Below, piece by piece: positions 1 to 7,240 of a DNA stretch of 64,000 nucleotides. Both the position numbers and the translations under genes were made by a program. Below the pieces are notes generated by a model. That model searched no databases. It was given only the letters and a program-made list of their open reading frames with translations, and was not told where the DNA came from. This stretch comes from Erythrobacter sp. BLCC-B19 (GTDB lineage Bacteria; Pseudomonadota; Alphaproteobacteria; Sphingomonadales; Sphingomonadaceae): assembly GCF_028621955.1 (NCBI RefSeq), contig NZ_CP117516.1, positions 372,001 to 436,000 on the forward strand. The letters are read 5' to 3'. The first letter of the stretch is position 1, and each line of letters starts with the position of its first letter.

Positions 1-997
1 CGCTGGGCGGCGTGGCCATGACCGCTCTGGCAGCGGCAAGGCCGGTTGCAGGCGGAGCGACATTGACATTGCGCGGCGCGGTGCCGACCGGCTGCGGCAC
101 CGGCACGGGGCGCGGGCCATCATCGGTGCGGGCGCGCTCTCTGGAGGGGACGAGGCCGAACACCGTCCAGCCCGACACCATCGTGCCCGCCACCTTGAGC
201 GCCATCAGCATCAGCGCCAGATGCACCGCACCGATCAGGAAGAACGCCATTGCCGCCTGCTGGTCGATCTTGCCCGGCACCGCCACCAGCGCGGCCAGCA
301 CCGGCACTGCCATCTCCAGCATGATCGTGCCCCCCAGCACTGCAAACAGCGGGGCGAGCGCCATCATCGTCAGCCCCTTGAGCCAGCCAGTGAACAGCCC
401 GCGTGTGCCTTCGAACAGCGCCAGCACCACGAAGATCGGCCCCACTGCCAGCAGCAGCGCCAGTGCGATGCGCGCCGTCACCAGCAGGCCGACCGTGCCC
501 AAGAGCAGCAGCATCGCCCCCAGCCACATCATGCCGGGCGGCGAGAACGCGCTGATATCCTTGGTATCCCCGCTCGCCTGTTGAACCGCGAGGAACACCA
601 CGTCGAGCTTCTGCGCGAACACGGCGGTCGCGCTCTCCCCGCCCGATCCGGTGAGGTAGCCCGCAATCTCGTCCGGCCCGCCGACGAAGATGTTGTAGAA
701 GATCGTCGAGAAGGCGACGTAGGAGGTGGCGAAAGTCAGCACCAGCCCCAGCGTCATCATCTTCGGGATCAGCGCGCGCACACCGAGGTTCGACCGGCCC
801 AGCATCAGCGAAATGCCGAAGCCTGCGACATAGAGCCCCAGCACGATGGTCAGCGCGAGCGCGAGCTGCCCCTCGGTGCCGAACAGGCGGTTGAAGGCCT
901 GCTCGCTCATGGTGCTGGCGATGCAATCGACCGCGGTAAGCGCCGAGGAAACCCCGGTGCCCATCGCCTGCGCGGCAAGGTCGCAGGCCGTGCTCAT
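1..997 (-). CDS. virB6: VirB6/TrbL-family T4SS inner-membrane channel protein (3' end beyond window)
   Basis: Polytopic inner-membrane component of a type IV secretion system, expected to form part of the translocation channel. The visible 332 residues run off the left edge with no stop. Translation shows a short polar N-terminus, then several long hydrophobic segments (for example around LALALTIVLGLYVAGFGISL and a later run rich in Leu/Ala/Met) separated by short loops, the pattern of VirB6/TrbL proteins. The tail is rich in Pro and Arg. The start ATG overlaps the virB4 stop (ATGA), so the two are translationally coupled. No virB5 lies between virB4 and virB6, unlike the Agrobacterium order. 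The family call rests on hydrophobicity and context, since VirB6 proteins share little sequence. Confidence 0.8.
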   Translation of the reverse strand, partial: MSTACDLAAQAMGTGVSSALTAVDCIASTMSEQAFNRLFGTEGQLALALTIVLGLYVAGFGISLMLGRSNLGVRALIPKMMTLGLVLTFATSYVAFSTIFYNIFVGGPDEIAGYLTGSGGESATAVFAQKLDVVFLAVQQASGDTKDISAFSPPGMMWLGAMLLLLGTVGLLVTARIALALLLAVGPIFVVLALFEGTRGLFTGWLKGLTMMALAPLFAVLGGTIMLEMAVPVLAALVAVPGKIDQQAAMAFFLIGAVHLALMLMALKVAGTMVSGWTVFGLVPSRERARTDDGPRPVPVPQPVGTAPRNVNVAPPATGLAAARAVMATPPS

Positions 998-3417
998 TCG
1001 GCGGCCTGCCACATGGGATCGTCTTCAGCCTGCGCGCCATCCGGCCACGCCCTGCCGGTGAGCGCCGGGAACCATGCGGCAGGCGCATCGCCCACCGCCT
1101 CGCGCAGCAGATCGAGGCGGCGCACCGCGCTTTCGCGGCCCGACAGGATGGTGAGCACCTCGGGCGCACCCGACAGGTCGAGGCGGACGACAACGCTCGC
1201 ATCGGGCTGGCGCACGAGGAAGCAGCGCGAATGCGCCGGAAGCGAGCGGATCAGCGCGAATTCATGCGCGGTGAGGCCGAAGCCGTCGCAGTAATCCTCA
1301 GGGCGAGCGCGGCTGTTGGGCATGAACACCATGGTCGCGGTCTGTTCGACCAGCGCGGTGGAGATGCGGCTGTCGAGCGCGTCGCGCGCGGACTGGGTGG
1401 CGAAGCCGACCAGCGCGTTGCGCTTGCGCAGCGTCTTCAGCCAGTCGCGGATGCGCGCGGCGAAGACCTCGTCGTCCAGCGCCTTCCAGCCTTCATCGAT
1501 CAGGATCATGGTCGGCTGCCCGTCCAGCCGCTCGTCGATGCGGTGGAACAGGTACATCATCGTCGGCGTGCGCAGGCGCGGGTTTTCGAGCAGCGCGGTC
1601 ATGTCGAAGCCGAGCACCCGCTCGCCCAGGTCGAGCCGGTCGCGCTCGTTATCGAACAGCCAGCTGTGCTCGCCCTCCGCGATCCACGCCGCCAGCCGGT
1701 CAGCCAAGTCGCCGGGCTGCGGGCGGCGGGTGCCCGAGAGCAGCTCCTTGAAGTGCCGCAGACGCCGCAGCGCGGGGTCGTTGGCATAGGTCGCATCGAC
1801 CGCCGCCGAGATGGTCGAAAACTCCTCCGGCCCATCGGCCTTCAGCAGTACGGCGAGCCAGTCGCGCAGGAAGGCGCGGTTGGCGGGGGTATCGGGCAGC
1901 GAGAGCGGGTTGAAACCGGTCGGATCGCCCGGCGCAATGCGGCTGTAGCGCCCGCCGATCCCGCGAATGAACAGCTCCGCCCCGCGATCCTTGTCGAACA
2001 GGATGGTGCGCGGTTTGAACTTCTGGGCTTGGGCGGCGAGGAAGTTCATCACCACGGTCTTGCCCGAGCCCGACGGCCCGATGACCGAGAAATTGCCGAG
2101 ATCGCCGTGGTGGAAGTTGAAGAAGAACGGCGTGGCGCTGGTCGTTTCCAGCAGCGTCACGGCATCGCCCCAGTGGTTGCCGGACGCCTGCCCCAGCGCA
2201 AAGCCGTGGAAGCTCCCGAAGCCCGCCATGTTGGCCGAGGAGATCAGCGCGCGGCGCACGATATACTCCTCGTTGCCGGGGAACTGCGCCCAGAAGGCAG
2301 GTTCGAGATTGGTGTCCTCGCGCACCGCGATCGCGCCCGTATCGGCCAGCGCCGCCGCGCAGGCGGCCATCGCGTCGTCGAGCCGCGGCAGGGTGCTTTC
2401 GCGCACCAGCACGGTCAGATGATGGTCGCCAAAGCCGACCGCCCCGTTACCCAGCGCATCGCGCGCGGCGAGCATGTCGGCGCGCTCGGCGGCGGCTTCT
2501 TCATCGACCGAGCGCGAACGGCGCAGGGCAAGGTCGATCCGTTCCTTGGCGGTGGTGCGCTCGTTGGGCGCGTAGCTTTCGGTGACGACCATCTCGAACG
2601 GCAGGCGCAACAGGTTGTCGAGCAGGCCGGGCGAGGTCGCCTCGGGATAGTCCTTGAGGCCGAGGATCGCGGCGAAATCAGGCGCGGCTGACCCGCGCAG
2701 CTCCATCGCATCAAGCCCGAAGGAAGCACGGCGATAGGGGAGCATGTGGCCGATATCGGTGTCTTCGGACGGACGGCGCACCGGGCGCATTTCGCCGTTA
2801 TACAGCGCGGAGAGCAGCTCGAGCATCTCCGAATTGGTGCCGCTGGAGCCGGGGGCCTGATAGTCCCCCAGCACCGCCGCGCCGTAGTTCTGCAAGCTCG
2901 CGACGATGCCGGTGATCGCGGCCTTGAGGCTGCGCAGATCCTTCGGGTCTGCCTCAAGCTCGTCAGCCCCGGCGCGGCTGAACATCTTGGAAAGCCGCTC
3001 GGGCAGCCCCGTCTTGCCGCGCGCGGGGCGGCGGATCAGGGTGACGAACTGGTCGTTGATGAACAGCGATCCGCCCGCCAGCCGCTGCTTCCAGCGCGCG
3101 TCGATATGGCGGCTGAGGGGATCGGGGAATTCCGCATCCAGCTCCACCTCTACCCGGCGGCGGATGACGTGGTGATACATCACGAAGCGCGCATCGAGCG
3201 TGCTGCGCAGCATCACCTCGCGCGTGGCGGCGTGGGAGTTGAGGGCATCGCTGTCCTCGGTCTCGAACAAGAGGCCGGGCACCTGGATCGCGCTCATCAC
3301 CGAGCCATCGCGCAGCAGCACAGTGTTCTCGTCAATCAGCCGGGCATAGGGCAGGCGGTCGCCGACCTTGGCTTCCTTCGCGCTCCACGCGGCAGCGCCG
3401 ATCCATTTACGGGGCAT
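994..3417 (-). CDS. virB4: VirB4-family T4SS ATPase
   Basis: Cytoplasmic ATPase that powers pilus biogenesis and substrate transfer in type IV secretion. It is 807 aa, the normal VirB4 size. A Walker A motif GPSGSGKT lies at residues 447-454 and a Walker B MILIDEGW at about 637-644, with the CagE/TrbE/VirB-type N-terminal domain before them. The start overlaps the end of virB3 by 11 bp and the stop overlaps the virB6 start by ATGA, so the row virB1-2-3-4-6 looks like one operon on the minus strand. The sequence does not show whether the machine is for conjugation or effector delivery, because virB7-11 and virD4 are not in view. Confidence 0.95.
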   Translation of the reverse strand: MPRKWIGAAAWSAKEAKVGDRLPYARLIDENTVLLRDGSVMSAIQVPGLLFETEDSDALNSHAATREVMLRSTLDARFVMYHHVIRRRVEVELDAEFPDPLSRHIDARWKQRLAGGSLFINDQFVTLIRRPARGKTGLPERLSKMFSRAGADELEADPKDLRSLKAAITGIVASLQNYGAAVLGDYQAPGSSGTNSEMLELLSALYNGEMRPVRRPSEDTDIGHMLPYRRASFGLDAMELRGSAAPDFAAILGLKDYPEATSPGLLDNLLRLPFEMVVTESYAPNERTTAKERIDLALRRSRSVDEEAAAERADMLAARDALGNGAVGFGDHHLTVLVRESTLPRLDDAMAACAAALADTGAIAVREDTNLEPAFWAQFPGNEEYIVRRALISSANMAGFGSFHGFALGQASGNHWGDAVTLLETTSATPFFFNFHHGDLGNFSVIGPSGSGKTVVMNFLAAQAQKFKPRTILFDKDRGAELFIRGIGGRYSRIAPGDPTGFNPLSLPDTPANRAFLRDWLAVLLKADGPEEFSTISAAVDATYANDPALRRLRHFKELLSGTRRPQPGDLADRLAAWIAEGEHSWLFDNERDRLDLGERVLGFDMTALLENPRLRTPTMMYLFHRIDERLDGQPTMILIDEGWKALDDEVFAARIRDWLKTLRKRNALVGFATQSARDALDSRISTALVEQTATMVFMPNSRARPEDYCDGFGLTAHEFALIRSLPAHSRCFLVRQPDASVVVRLDLSGAPEVLTILSGRESAVRRLDLLREAVGDAPAAWFPALTGRAWPDGAQAEDDPMWQAAE

Positions 3418-3691
3418 AGGAATTGCACCCCCAACGCTTGAAATTGGGCACCCGCGGGCACTTGGAAACCTTGGTGATCCACAGGTCGAAAATGCGCGGT
3501 TCGCGCAGCGACGCGAAATAGCCGATCACGTGCATCACCGCCGGAACCGGCAGGATCCACCAGCTCTTGAGGATCAGGAAAGCGATCGTCGTCACCATCA
3601 GGTTGATGATGAAAAAATTCATCGTCACGCCGGCGAACATCTGCGGGCGGGTCAGCGCGCGGTGGACGGGGTGGCGGACGAGGTCGCTCAT
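3407..3691 (-). CDS. virB3: VirB3 T4SS inner-membrane protein
   Basis: Small inner-membrane T4SS component, 94 aa from the chosen ATG (first residues MSDLVRHPVHRALTRPQ). The 'HPVHRALTRPQ' start followed by two adjacent hydrophobic segments is typical of VirB3/TrbD. An upstream in-frame start would add 12 residues rich in Arg and overlap virB2, so it is not preferred. It sits 4 bp after virB2 and overlaps virB4 by 11 bp, which matches the conserved virB2-3-4 order. VirB3 usually works with VirB4 at the membrane. Confidence 0.9.
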   Translation of the reverse strand: MSDLVRHPVHRALTRPQMFAGVTMNFFIINLMVTTIAFLILKSWWILPVPAVMHVIGYFASLREPRIFDLWITKVSKCPRVPNFKRWGCNSYAP

Positions 3692-3695
3692 GAGT

Positions 3696-4007
3696 CTAGC
3701 CCGCCGCCGACTGGATACCGGCGACAATCGTGGTCGCGCCGAACAGGATGAACACGCCGATGATGACGGTCGCGCCGAAGCGCCAGTTCATCCGGCCGGT
3801 GAGCATCATGAAGCCGATTGCGGCGACCGCCATGACAGCGATGGTCGTGGCGACCGTGCCCAGCAACGTGCCTTGCAGCCACAGCAGCGCATTGTTGATC
3901 GGGCCGGAGCCCGCCGGATCGGCGGCTTGGGCATAGGCAGCCGAATGGGCAGAAACCAGCGCAAGCGCGGCAGCAAGACGGGCAGGCAGAGAAAAAAGCG
4001 ACGTCAT
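3696..4007 (-). CDS. virB2: VirB2-type major pilin precursor
   Basis: 103-aa precursor of the T4SS pilus subunit. The N-terminus is a signal peptide (LPARLAAALALVSAHSAAYA-Q) with a likely cut after AYA. The mature part carries two hydrophobic helices (about residues 48-68 and 80-100) with a short polar loop GRMNWR between them, the standard VirB2/TrbC form. Its place between the transglycosylase and virB3 supports the call. Confidence 0.9.
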   Translation of the reverse strand: MTSLFSLPARLAAALALVSAHSAAYAQAADPAGSGPINNALLWLQGTLLGTVATTIAVMAVAAIGFMMLTGRMNWRFGATVIIGVFILFGATTIVAGIQSAAG

Positions 4008-4043
4008 TGTTCAGATCAAGCTTTCAAGTGGCGCGTGCAAAGG

Positions 4044-4685
4044 TCACTGCCCCGCGACGCGCGAATGGTTGGCAAGCCGCCCCATGATGGCGGCAACATA
4101 TTGCTTTGTCTCTTGGATATTGGGGATGCCCCCAGCCCGTTCGACCCGGCCCGGCCCGGCATTATAGGCCGCCAGCGCCTTTTCCAGATCGCCCTCGAAC
4201 CGGTCGAGCTGTTCACGCAGGTACCGCGCCCCGCCTTCGAGATTGGCGAAAGGATCGTTGGGATCGACTCCGAGATAACGCGCCGTCCCCGGCATCAACT
4301 GCGCCAACCCCTGCGCCCCCACGGGCGAGCGCGCATTCTCGTTCCAGCGGCTTTCCTGCCACACCAGCGCTTCAAGCAGGCTCGGCGAGAGGTCGAAGCG
4401 CGCCGAAAGCTCGGCGATCTTGGCCTGATAGCGCAGCGGAATCACCGAAGCCGACTGGTTGGGATAGGCGACCGCGTGTTCGGGCAAGGCAACCTCGGCG
4501 TCGAAATCGGTCAGCGCGGCAGGGGTGACAGCCGGATCGGCGACGGCCGGCGGTTGCTGCGCCAGCGGCCCTGCCACCCAGCGCGCGCCATCTGCCCCCA
4601 GTTCGAGCACATCGGCCCGCGCCTGGGTCGCCCCCCCGATAGCAAGCGCAACAATCATGACGCGGCAAGCCGCGGCGAGAATCAT
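4044..4685 (-). CDS. virB1: Lytic transglycosylase, VirB1-like (SLT domain)
   Basis: Periplasmic muramidase that locally opens peptidoglycan for T4SS assembly. It is 213 aa with an N-terminal signal peptide ending near TQARA. The SLT fold is clear: catalytic Glu111 in LVWQESRWNENA, then GAQGLAQLMPGTA and the C-terminal AYNAGPGRV motif. It lies directly upstream of virB2 on the same strand, 36 bp away, in the VirB1 position. A housekeeping soluble transglycosylase is the alternative, but the position and short length favour VirB1. Confidence 0.88.
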   Translation of the reverse strand: MILAAACRVMIVALAIGGATQARADVLELGADGARWVAGPLAQQPPAVADPAVTPAALTDFDAEVALPEHAVAYPNQSASVIPLRYQAKIAELSARFDLSPSLLEALVWQESRWNENARSPVGAQGLAQLMPGTARYLGVDPNDPFANLEGGARYLREQLDRFEGDLEKALAAYNAGPGRVERAGGIPNIQETKQYVAAIMGRLANHSRVAGQ

Positions 4686-4785
4686 GTCTCGGCCCTCCAG
4701 AATGTCCCCCTTTGTCTATCCTATATGACGGGCAAGTGACACCCTCGCGAAACGGGCTGAGATGCGCGCCGAAACCAGACAGCAA

Positions 4786-4821
4786 ATCGGGCGGGCGCAC
4801 GGTCTGTGCGGCCCACCCGAT
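4786..4821. other. Stem-loop in the 176-bp gap between virB1 and the TPR gene
   Basis: Outer arms ATCGGG (4786-4791) and CCCGAT (4816-4821) and inner arms GCAC (4797-4800) and GTGC (4806-4809) form an interrupted hairpin about 40 nt past the stop of the TPR gene (read on the minus strand). There is no clear T-run, so it may be a processing or weak termination structure. Nothing else is visible in 4686-4861. Confidence 0.35.
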
Positions 4822-4861
4822 CTCACCCGAAACTTGCCCCAAGTCCGGGTTTGGCAGCGTC

Positions 4862-5263
4862 TCAGTCGCGCAGCGTCAGCTGTTCTGCCCGCGCCGGCGC
4901 AGCCCGGAACTCACCGCGCGCCAGCATCTTGAGCGCCTTGCGCCCCAGCCGCCGCGAATCGGTGAACTCGCCATCGGCGGTTTCAAGCTCGACCACATCG
5001 TCACAGGCCACGGCCGCTTCGAAGGCCGCGCGCGCCTTGGTATCTTCGCCCGCCTGCGCATAGGCGATGCCGAGATTGATCAGCACGGCTGCATCCTGCG
5101 GGTCGGCAGCGCTCGCCTTCTGCAATGTCGCCAAGGCCTGATCGGATTGGCCCGCCACGAGCGGTGCGGCGGCAAGCTCGGGCGCTTCGGCCAGAAGAGC
5201 CACGGGAGCACCGGCCTGCGGGGTCGCGACAAACAGCGCGAGAGCAATAGCGGTAAACGACAT
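4862..5263 (-). CDS. Small secreted tetratricopeptide-repeat protein
   Basis: 133-aa protein starting MSFTAIALALFVAT, with a signal peptide likely cut near the PQAGA region, so probably periplasmic. It holds at least one good TPR unit (about residues 45-80: QALATLQKASAADPQDAAVL then NLGIAYAQAGEDTKARAAFE). The start was chosen for the strong GGAGG ribosome site just upstream; a longer in-frame start 24 codons earlier lacks this. It diverges from the lipoprotein/TonB-receptor pair and shares their Pho-box-bearing intergenic region. The function is unknown; TPRs usually mediate protein contacts. Confidence 0.75.
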   Translation of the reverse strand: MSFTAIALALFVATPQAGAPVALLAEAPELAAAPLVAGQSDQALATLQKASAADPQDAAVLINLGIAYAQAGEDTKARAAFEAAVACDDVVELETADGEFTDSRRLGRKALKMLARGEFRAAPARAEQLTLRD

Positions 5264-5334
5264 CGGCAAAGCCTCCTCCAAGAACGTGTCGGATGATGAC
5301 CCAGCCCCGGCACCGATGCAACAATTCCGTAACA

Positions 5335-5352
5335 TTGTAATTTTTCTGTAAT
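5335..5352. promoter_or_regulatory. Pho-box-like direct repeat (PhoB site candidate), TPR-gene side
   Basis: TTGTAAT (5335-5341), 4-bp spacer TTTT, CTGTAAT (5346-5352). Two 7-bp direct repeats on an 11-bp period is the layout of PhoB boxes (consensus CTGTCAT-N4-CTGTCAT). It is 72 bp upstream of the TPR gene start. A further isolated CTGTAAT lies at 5369-5375, two helical turns on. The function is inferred. Confidence 0.5.
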
Positions 5353-5459
5353 CTAGAAGATTATCAGACTGTAATTGCTGTCTTTATTTGTGACATCGCG
5401 CCATGGGAGCGCGCCAGCCGCTTTGTCATATTTGTCTTTCTTCGGTCATAATCACCGGA

Positions 5460-5477
5460 CTGCAACATCACTGTAAT
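5460..5477. promoter_or_regulatory. Pho-box-like direct repeat, lipoprotein side
   Basis: CTGCAAC (5460-5466), spacer ATCA, CTGTAAT (5471-5477), again two 7-bp repeats on an 11-bp period. It ends 97 bp before the GTG start of the lipoprotein gene, a normal distance for a PhoB-activated promoter. With the site at 5335-5352 it suggests that the divergent genes respond to phosphate starvation. Confidence 0.5.
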
Positions 5478-5574
5478 GCTGCAAGAATTCTGACACGCCG
5501 CAACCCTAGCGCCCCCTCAGCGCACAACGTCACGCGCCCACTTCGATTCTCGGCTCTTGAGGGGACCATCGCTC

Positions 5575-7140
5575 GTGAAAAACATTCATCGCACTCTGAT
5601 TCTGGGTTGCAGCCTGGTTGCTCTGGCCGGTTGCGGCGCGGATGAAATCGTCTCGCCGGGCACTGGCGGCGACATCATCATCAACAACCCGACACCCACC
5701 CCGACCCCGACCCCCACGCCGACCCCGACCCAGGCACTGGTGACCCCGGCTGCCGGCTGCCCGACCATCACCACCGCAGGCGGCCTGATCGACAACGGCA
5801 CCCTCGGCGGCCCGACCGGCACCTACCGGGTGTGCGAACTGCCCGCGCGCTTCACCTCGAGCGACACCCTCCCCTACATCCGCGGCTTGATCTACCAGAT
5901 CGATGGCCGCGTCGAAGTGGGCGCGGATCGCGGCTTTGCCAGCACCGGGACCACTGTCACCCTGACGATCGAACCGGGCGTGATCCTGTTCGCGCAGCAG
6001 GATTCCTACCTCGTCGTGAACCGCGGCAACGCGATCCAGTCGAACGGCACCGCCGATCGCCCGATCATCTGGACCAGCCGCGACAACATCATCGGGGTCG
6101 CCAACGACAACAGCCAGCAGCAGTGGGGCGGCGTCGTGCTGCTCGGCCGTGCGCCGATCTCCGACTGCTCGACCGGCGTGTTCAACACCACCGCCAACCC
6201 GACCGCCAACCCGACCTGCGAAGGCCGTCTCGAAGGCGCGGCGGTCGCAACCCCGTTCGGCGGCGCGAATGCGGCCGACACCTCCGGCTCGTTCCGGTTC
6301 AACCAGATCCGCTTCTCGGGCTTCGAACTGGCGCCCAACAACGAACTCCAGTCGCTGACCACCGGCGGCGCGGGTTCGGGGACGGTGATCGAGAACCTCG
6401 TCTCGTTCAACAGCTCGGATGACGGCGTCGAATTCTTCGGTGGCGGGTTCAACGCCCGCAACTTCGCGATCATCGGCGCATCGGACGATTCGCTCGACGT
6501 CGACACCGGCGCGATCGTCAACCTCGACACCGTGATCGCGGTGCAGCGTTCGACCACGGGTGACCGCGCGATCGAACTCGATTCGCCCAACGTGGCTGAC
6601 CGCACGCCCTCCACCGCGCTTCCCCAGACCCGCTTCCAGGTGAACAACTTCACCTTCGCCATGCGCGACGGTGCGCCGCAGGTGATCCAGGCGCGCGGCG
6701 GTGCGGCGCTCGGCCTCACCAACGGCGTGATCAATGCCGGCACCAACCACTGCTTCCAGATCGACGAAGCCCCGACGCTGGCGGCGATCATCGGCGTGGA
6801 TTCGGTGGTCGGCGATTGCCCGGCGGTCGATCCGATCCGCGGCGGCGGCGGCAACACCAATGCCGATGTGGCAGCCCGCATCAATGGCGGCACCAACAAC
6901 AACTTCGCCTTCGCCATCACGCTCACCAGCAATGTGATCAACGGCGCGGGCGAGACGGGGCGCACCGCCTTCAACGCCAACACCCGGTCGACCTTCTTCC
7001 CGACCCGCACCTTCATCGGCGCGATCCAGAACAGCGCGGCCTTGACCAGCATCTTCGGCAACTGGACGTGCAACTCGACGATCCAGAACTTCGGCAGCGC
7101 CACCGGTTCCTGCACGTCGCTCCCGGTCTATCCGGCCTAA
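5575..7140 (+). CDS. Outer-membrane/periplasmic lipoprotein of unknown function, partner of the downstream TonB receptor
   Basis: 521-aa protein starting at GTG (5575), with GAGGGGA about 9 bp upstream; a TTG at 5557 overlaps that ribosome site and is not used. The N-terminus has a lipobox (LVALAGC) so the mature protein should be lipid-anchored. A (PT)n linker of alternating Pro-Thr follows at about residues 38-53. The rest is Gly/Asn/Thr-rich with repeated short hydrophobic strands (GVVLLGRAPI, GVEFFGGGFNARNF), which suggests a beta-helix-like fold. It stands 100 bp upstream of a TonB-dependent receptor and has Pho-box-like sites in front. Such lipoprotein/TBDR pairs often capture a substrate at the cell surface, and here phosphate or an organophosphate is plausible. 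I do not recognise a named family. Confidence 0.8.
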   Translation: MKNIHRTLILGCSLVALAGCGADEIVSPGTGGDIIINNPTPTPTPTPTPTPTQALVTPAAGCPTITTAGGLIDNGTLGGPTGTYRVCELPARFTSSDTLPYIRGLIYQIDGRVEVGADRGFASTGTTVTLTIEPGVILFAQQDSYLVVNRGNAIQSNGTADRPIIWTSRDNIIGVANDNSQQQWGGVVLLGRAPISDCSTGVFNTTANPTANPTCEGRLEGAAVATPFGGANAADTSGSFRFNQIRFSGFELAPNNELQSLTTGGAGSGTVIENLVSFNSSDDGVEFFGGGFNARNFAIIGASDDSLDVDTGAIVNLDTVIAVQRSTTGDRAIELDSPNVADRTPSTALPQTRFQVNNFTFAMRDGAPQVIQARGGAALGLTNGVINAGTNHCFQIDEAPTLAAIIGVDSVVGDCPAVDPIRGGGGNTNADVAARINGGTNNNFAFAITLTSNVINGAGETGRTAFNANTRSTFFPTRTFIGAIQNSAALTSIFGNWTCNSTIQNFGSATGSCTSLPVYPA

Positions 7141-7240
7141 GCGGCGATCTTGGCACCTCAGGGGGGAGACGCTGCTTCATCGCCGCGCCTCCCCCCTCTT
7201 TCACATTCCGACTGACCATTTCTTGAGGGGGTCCTCACCT

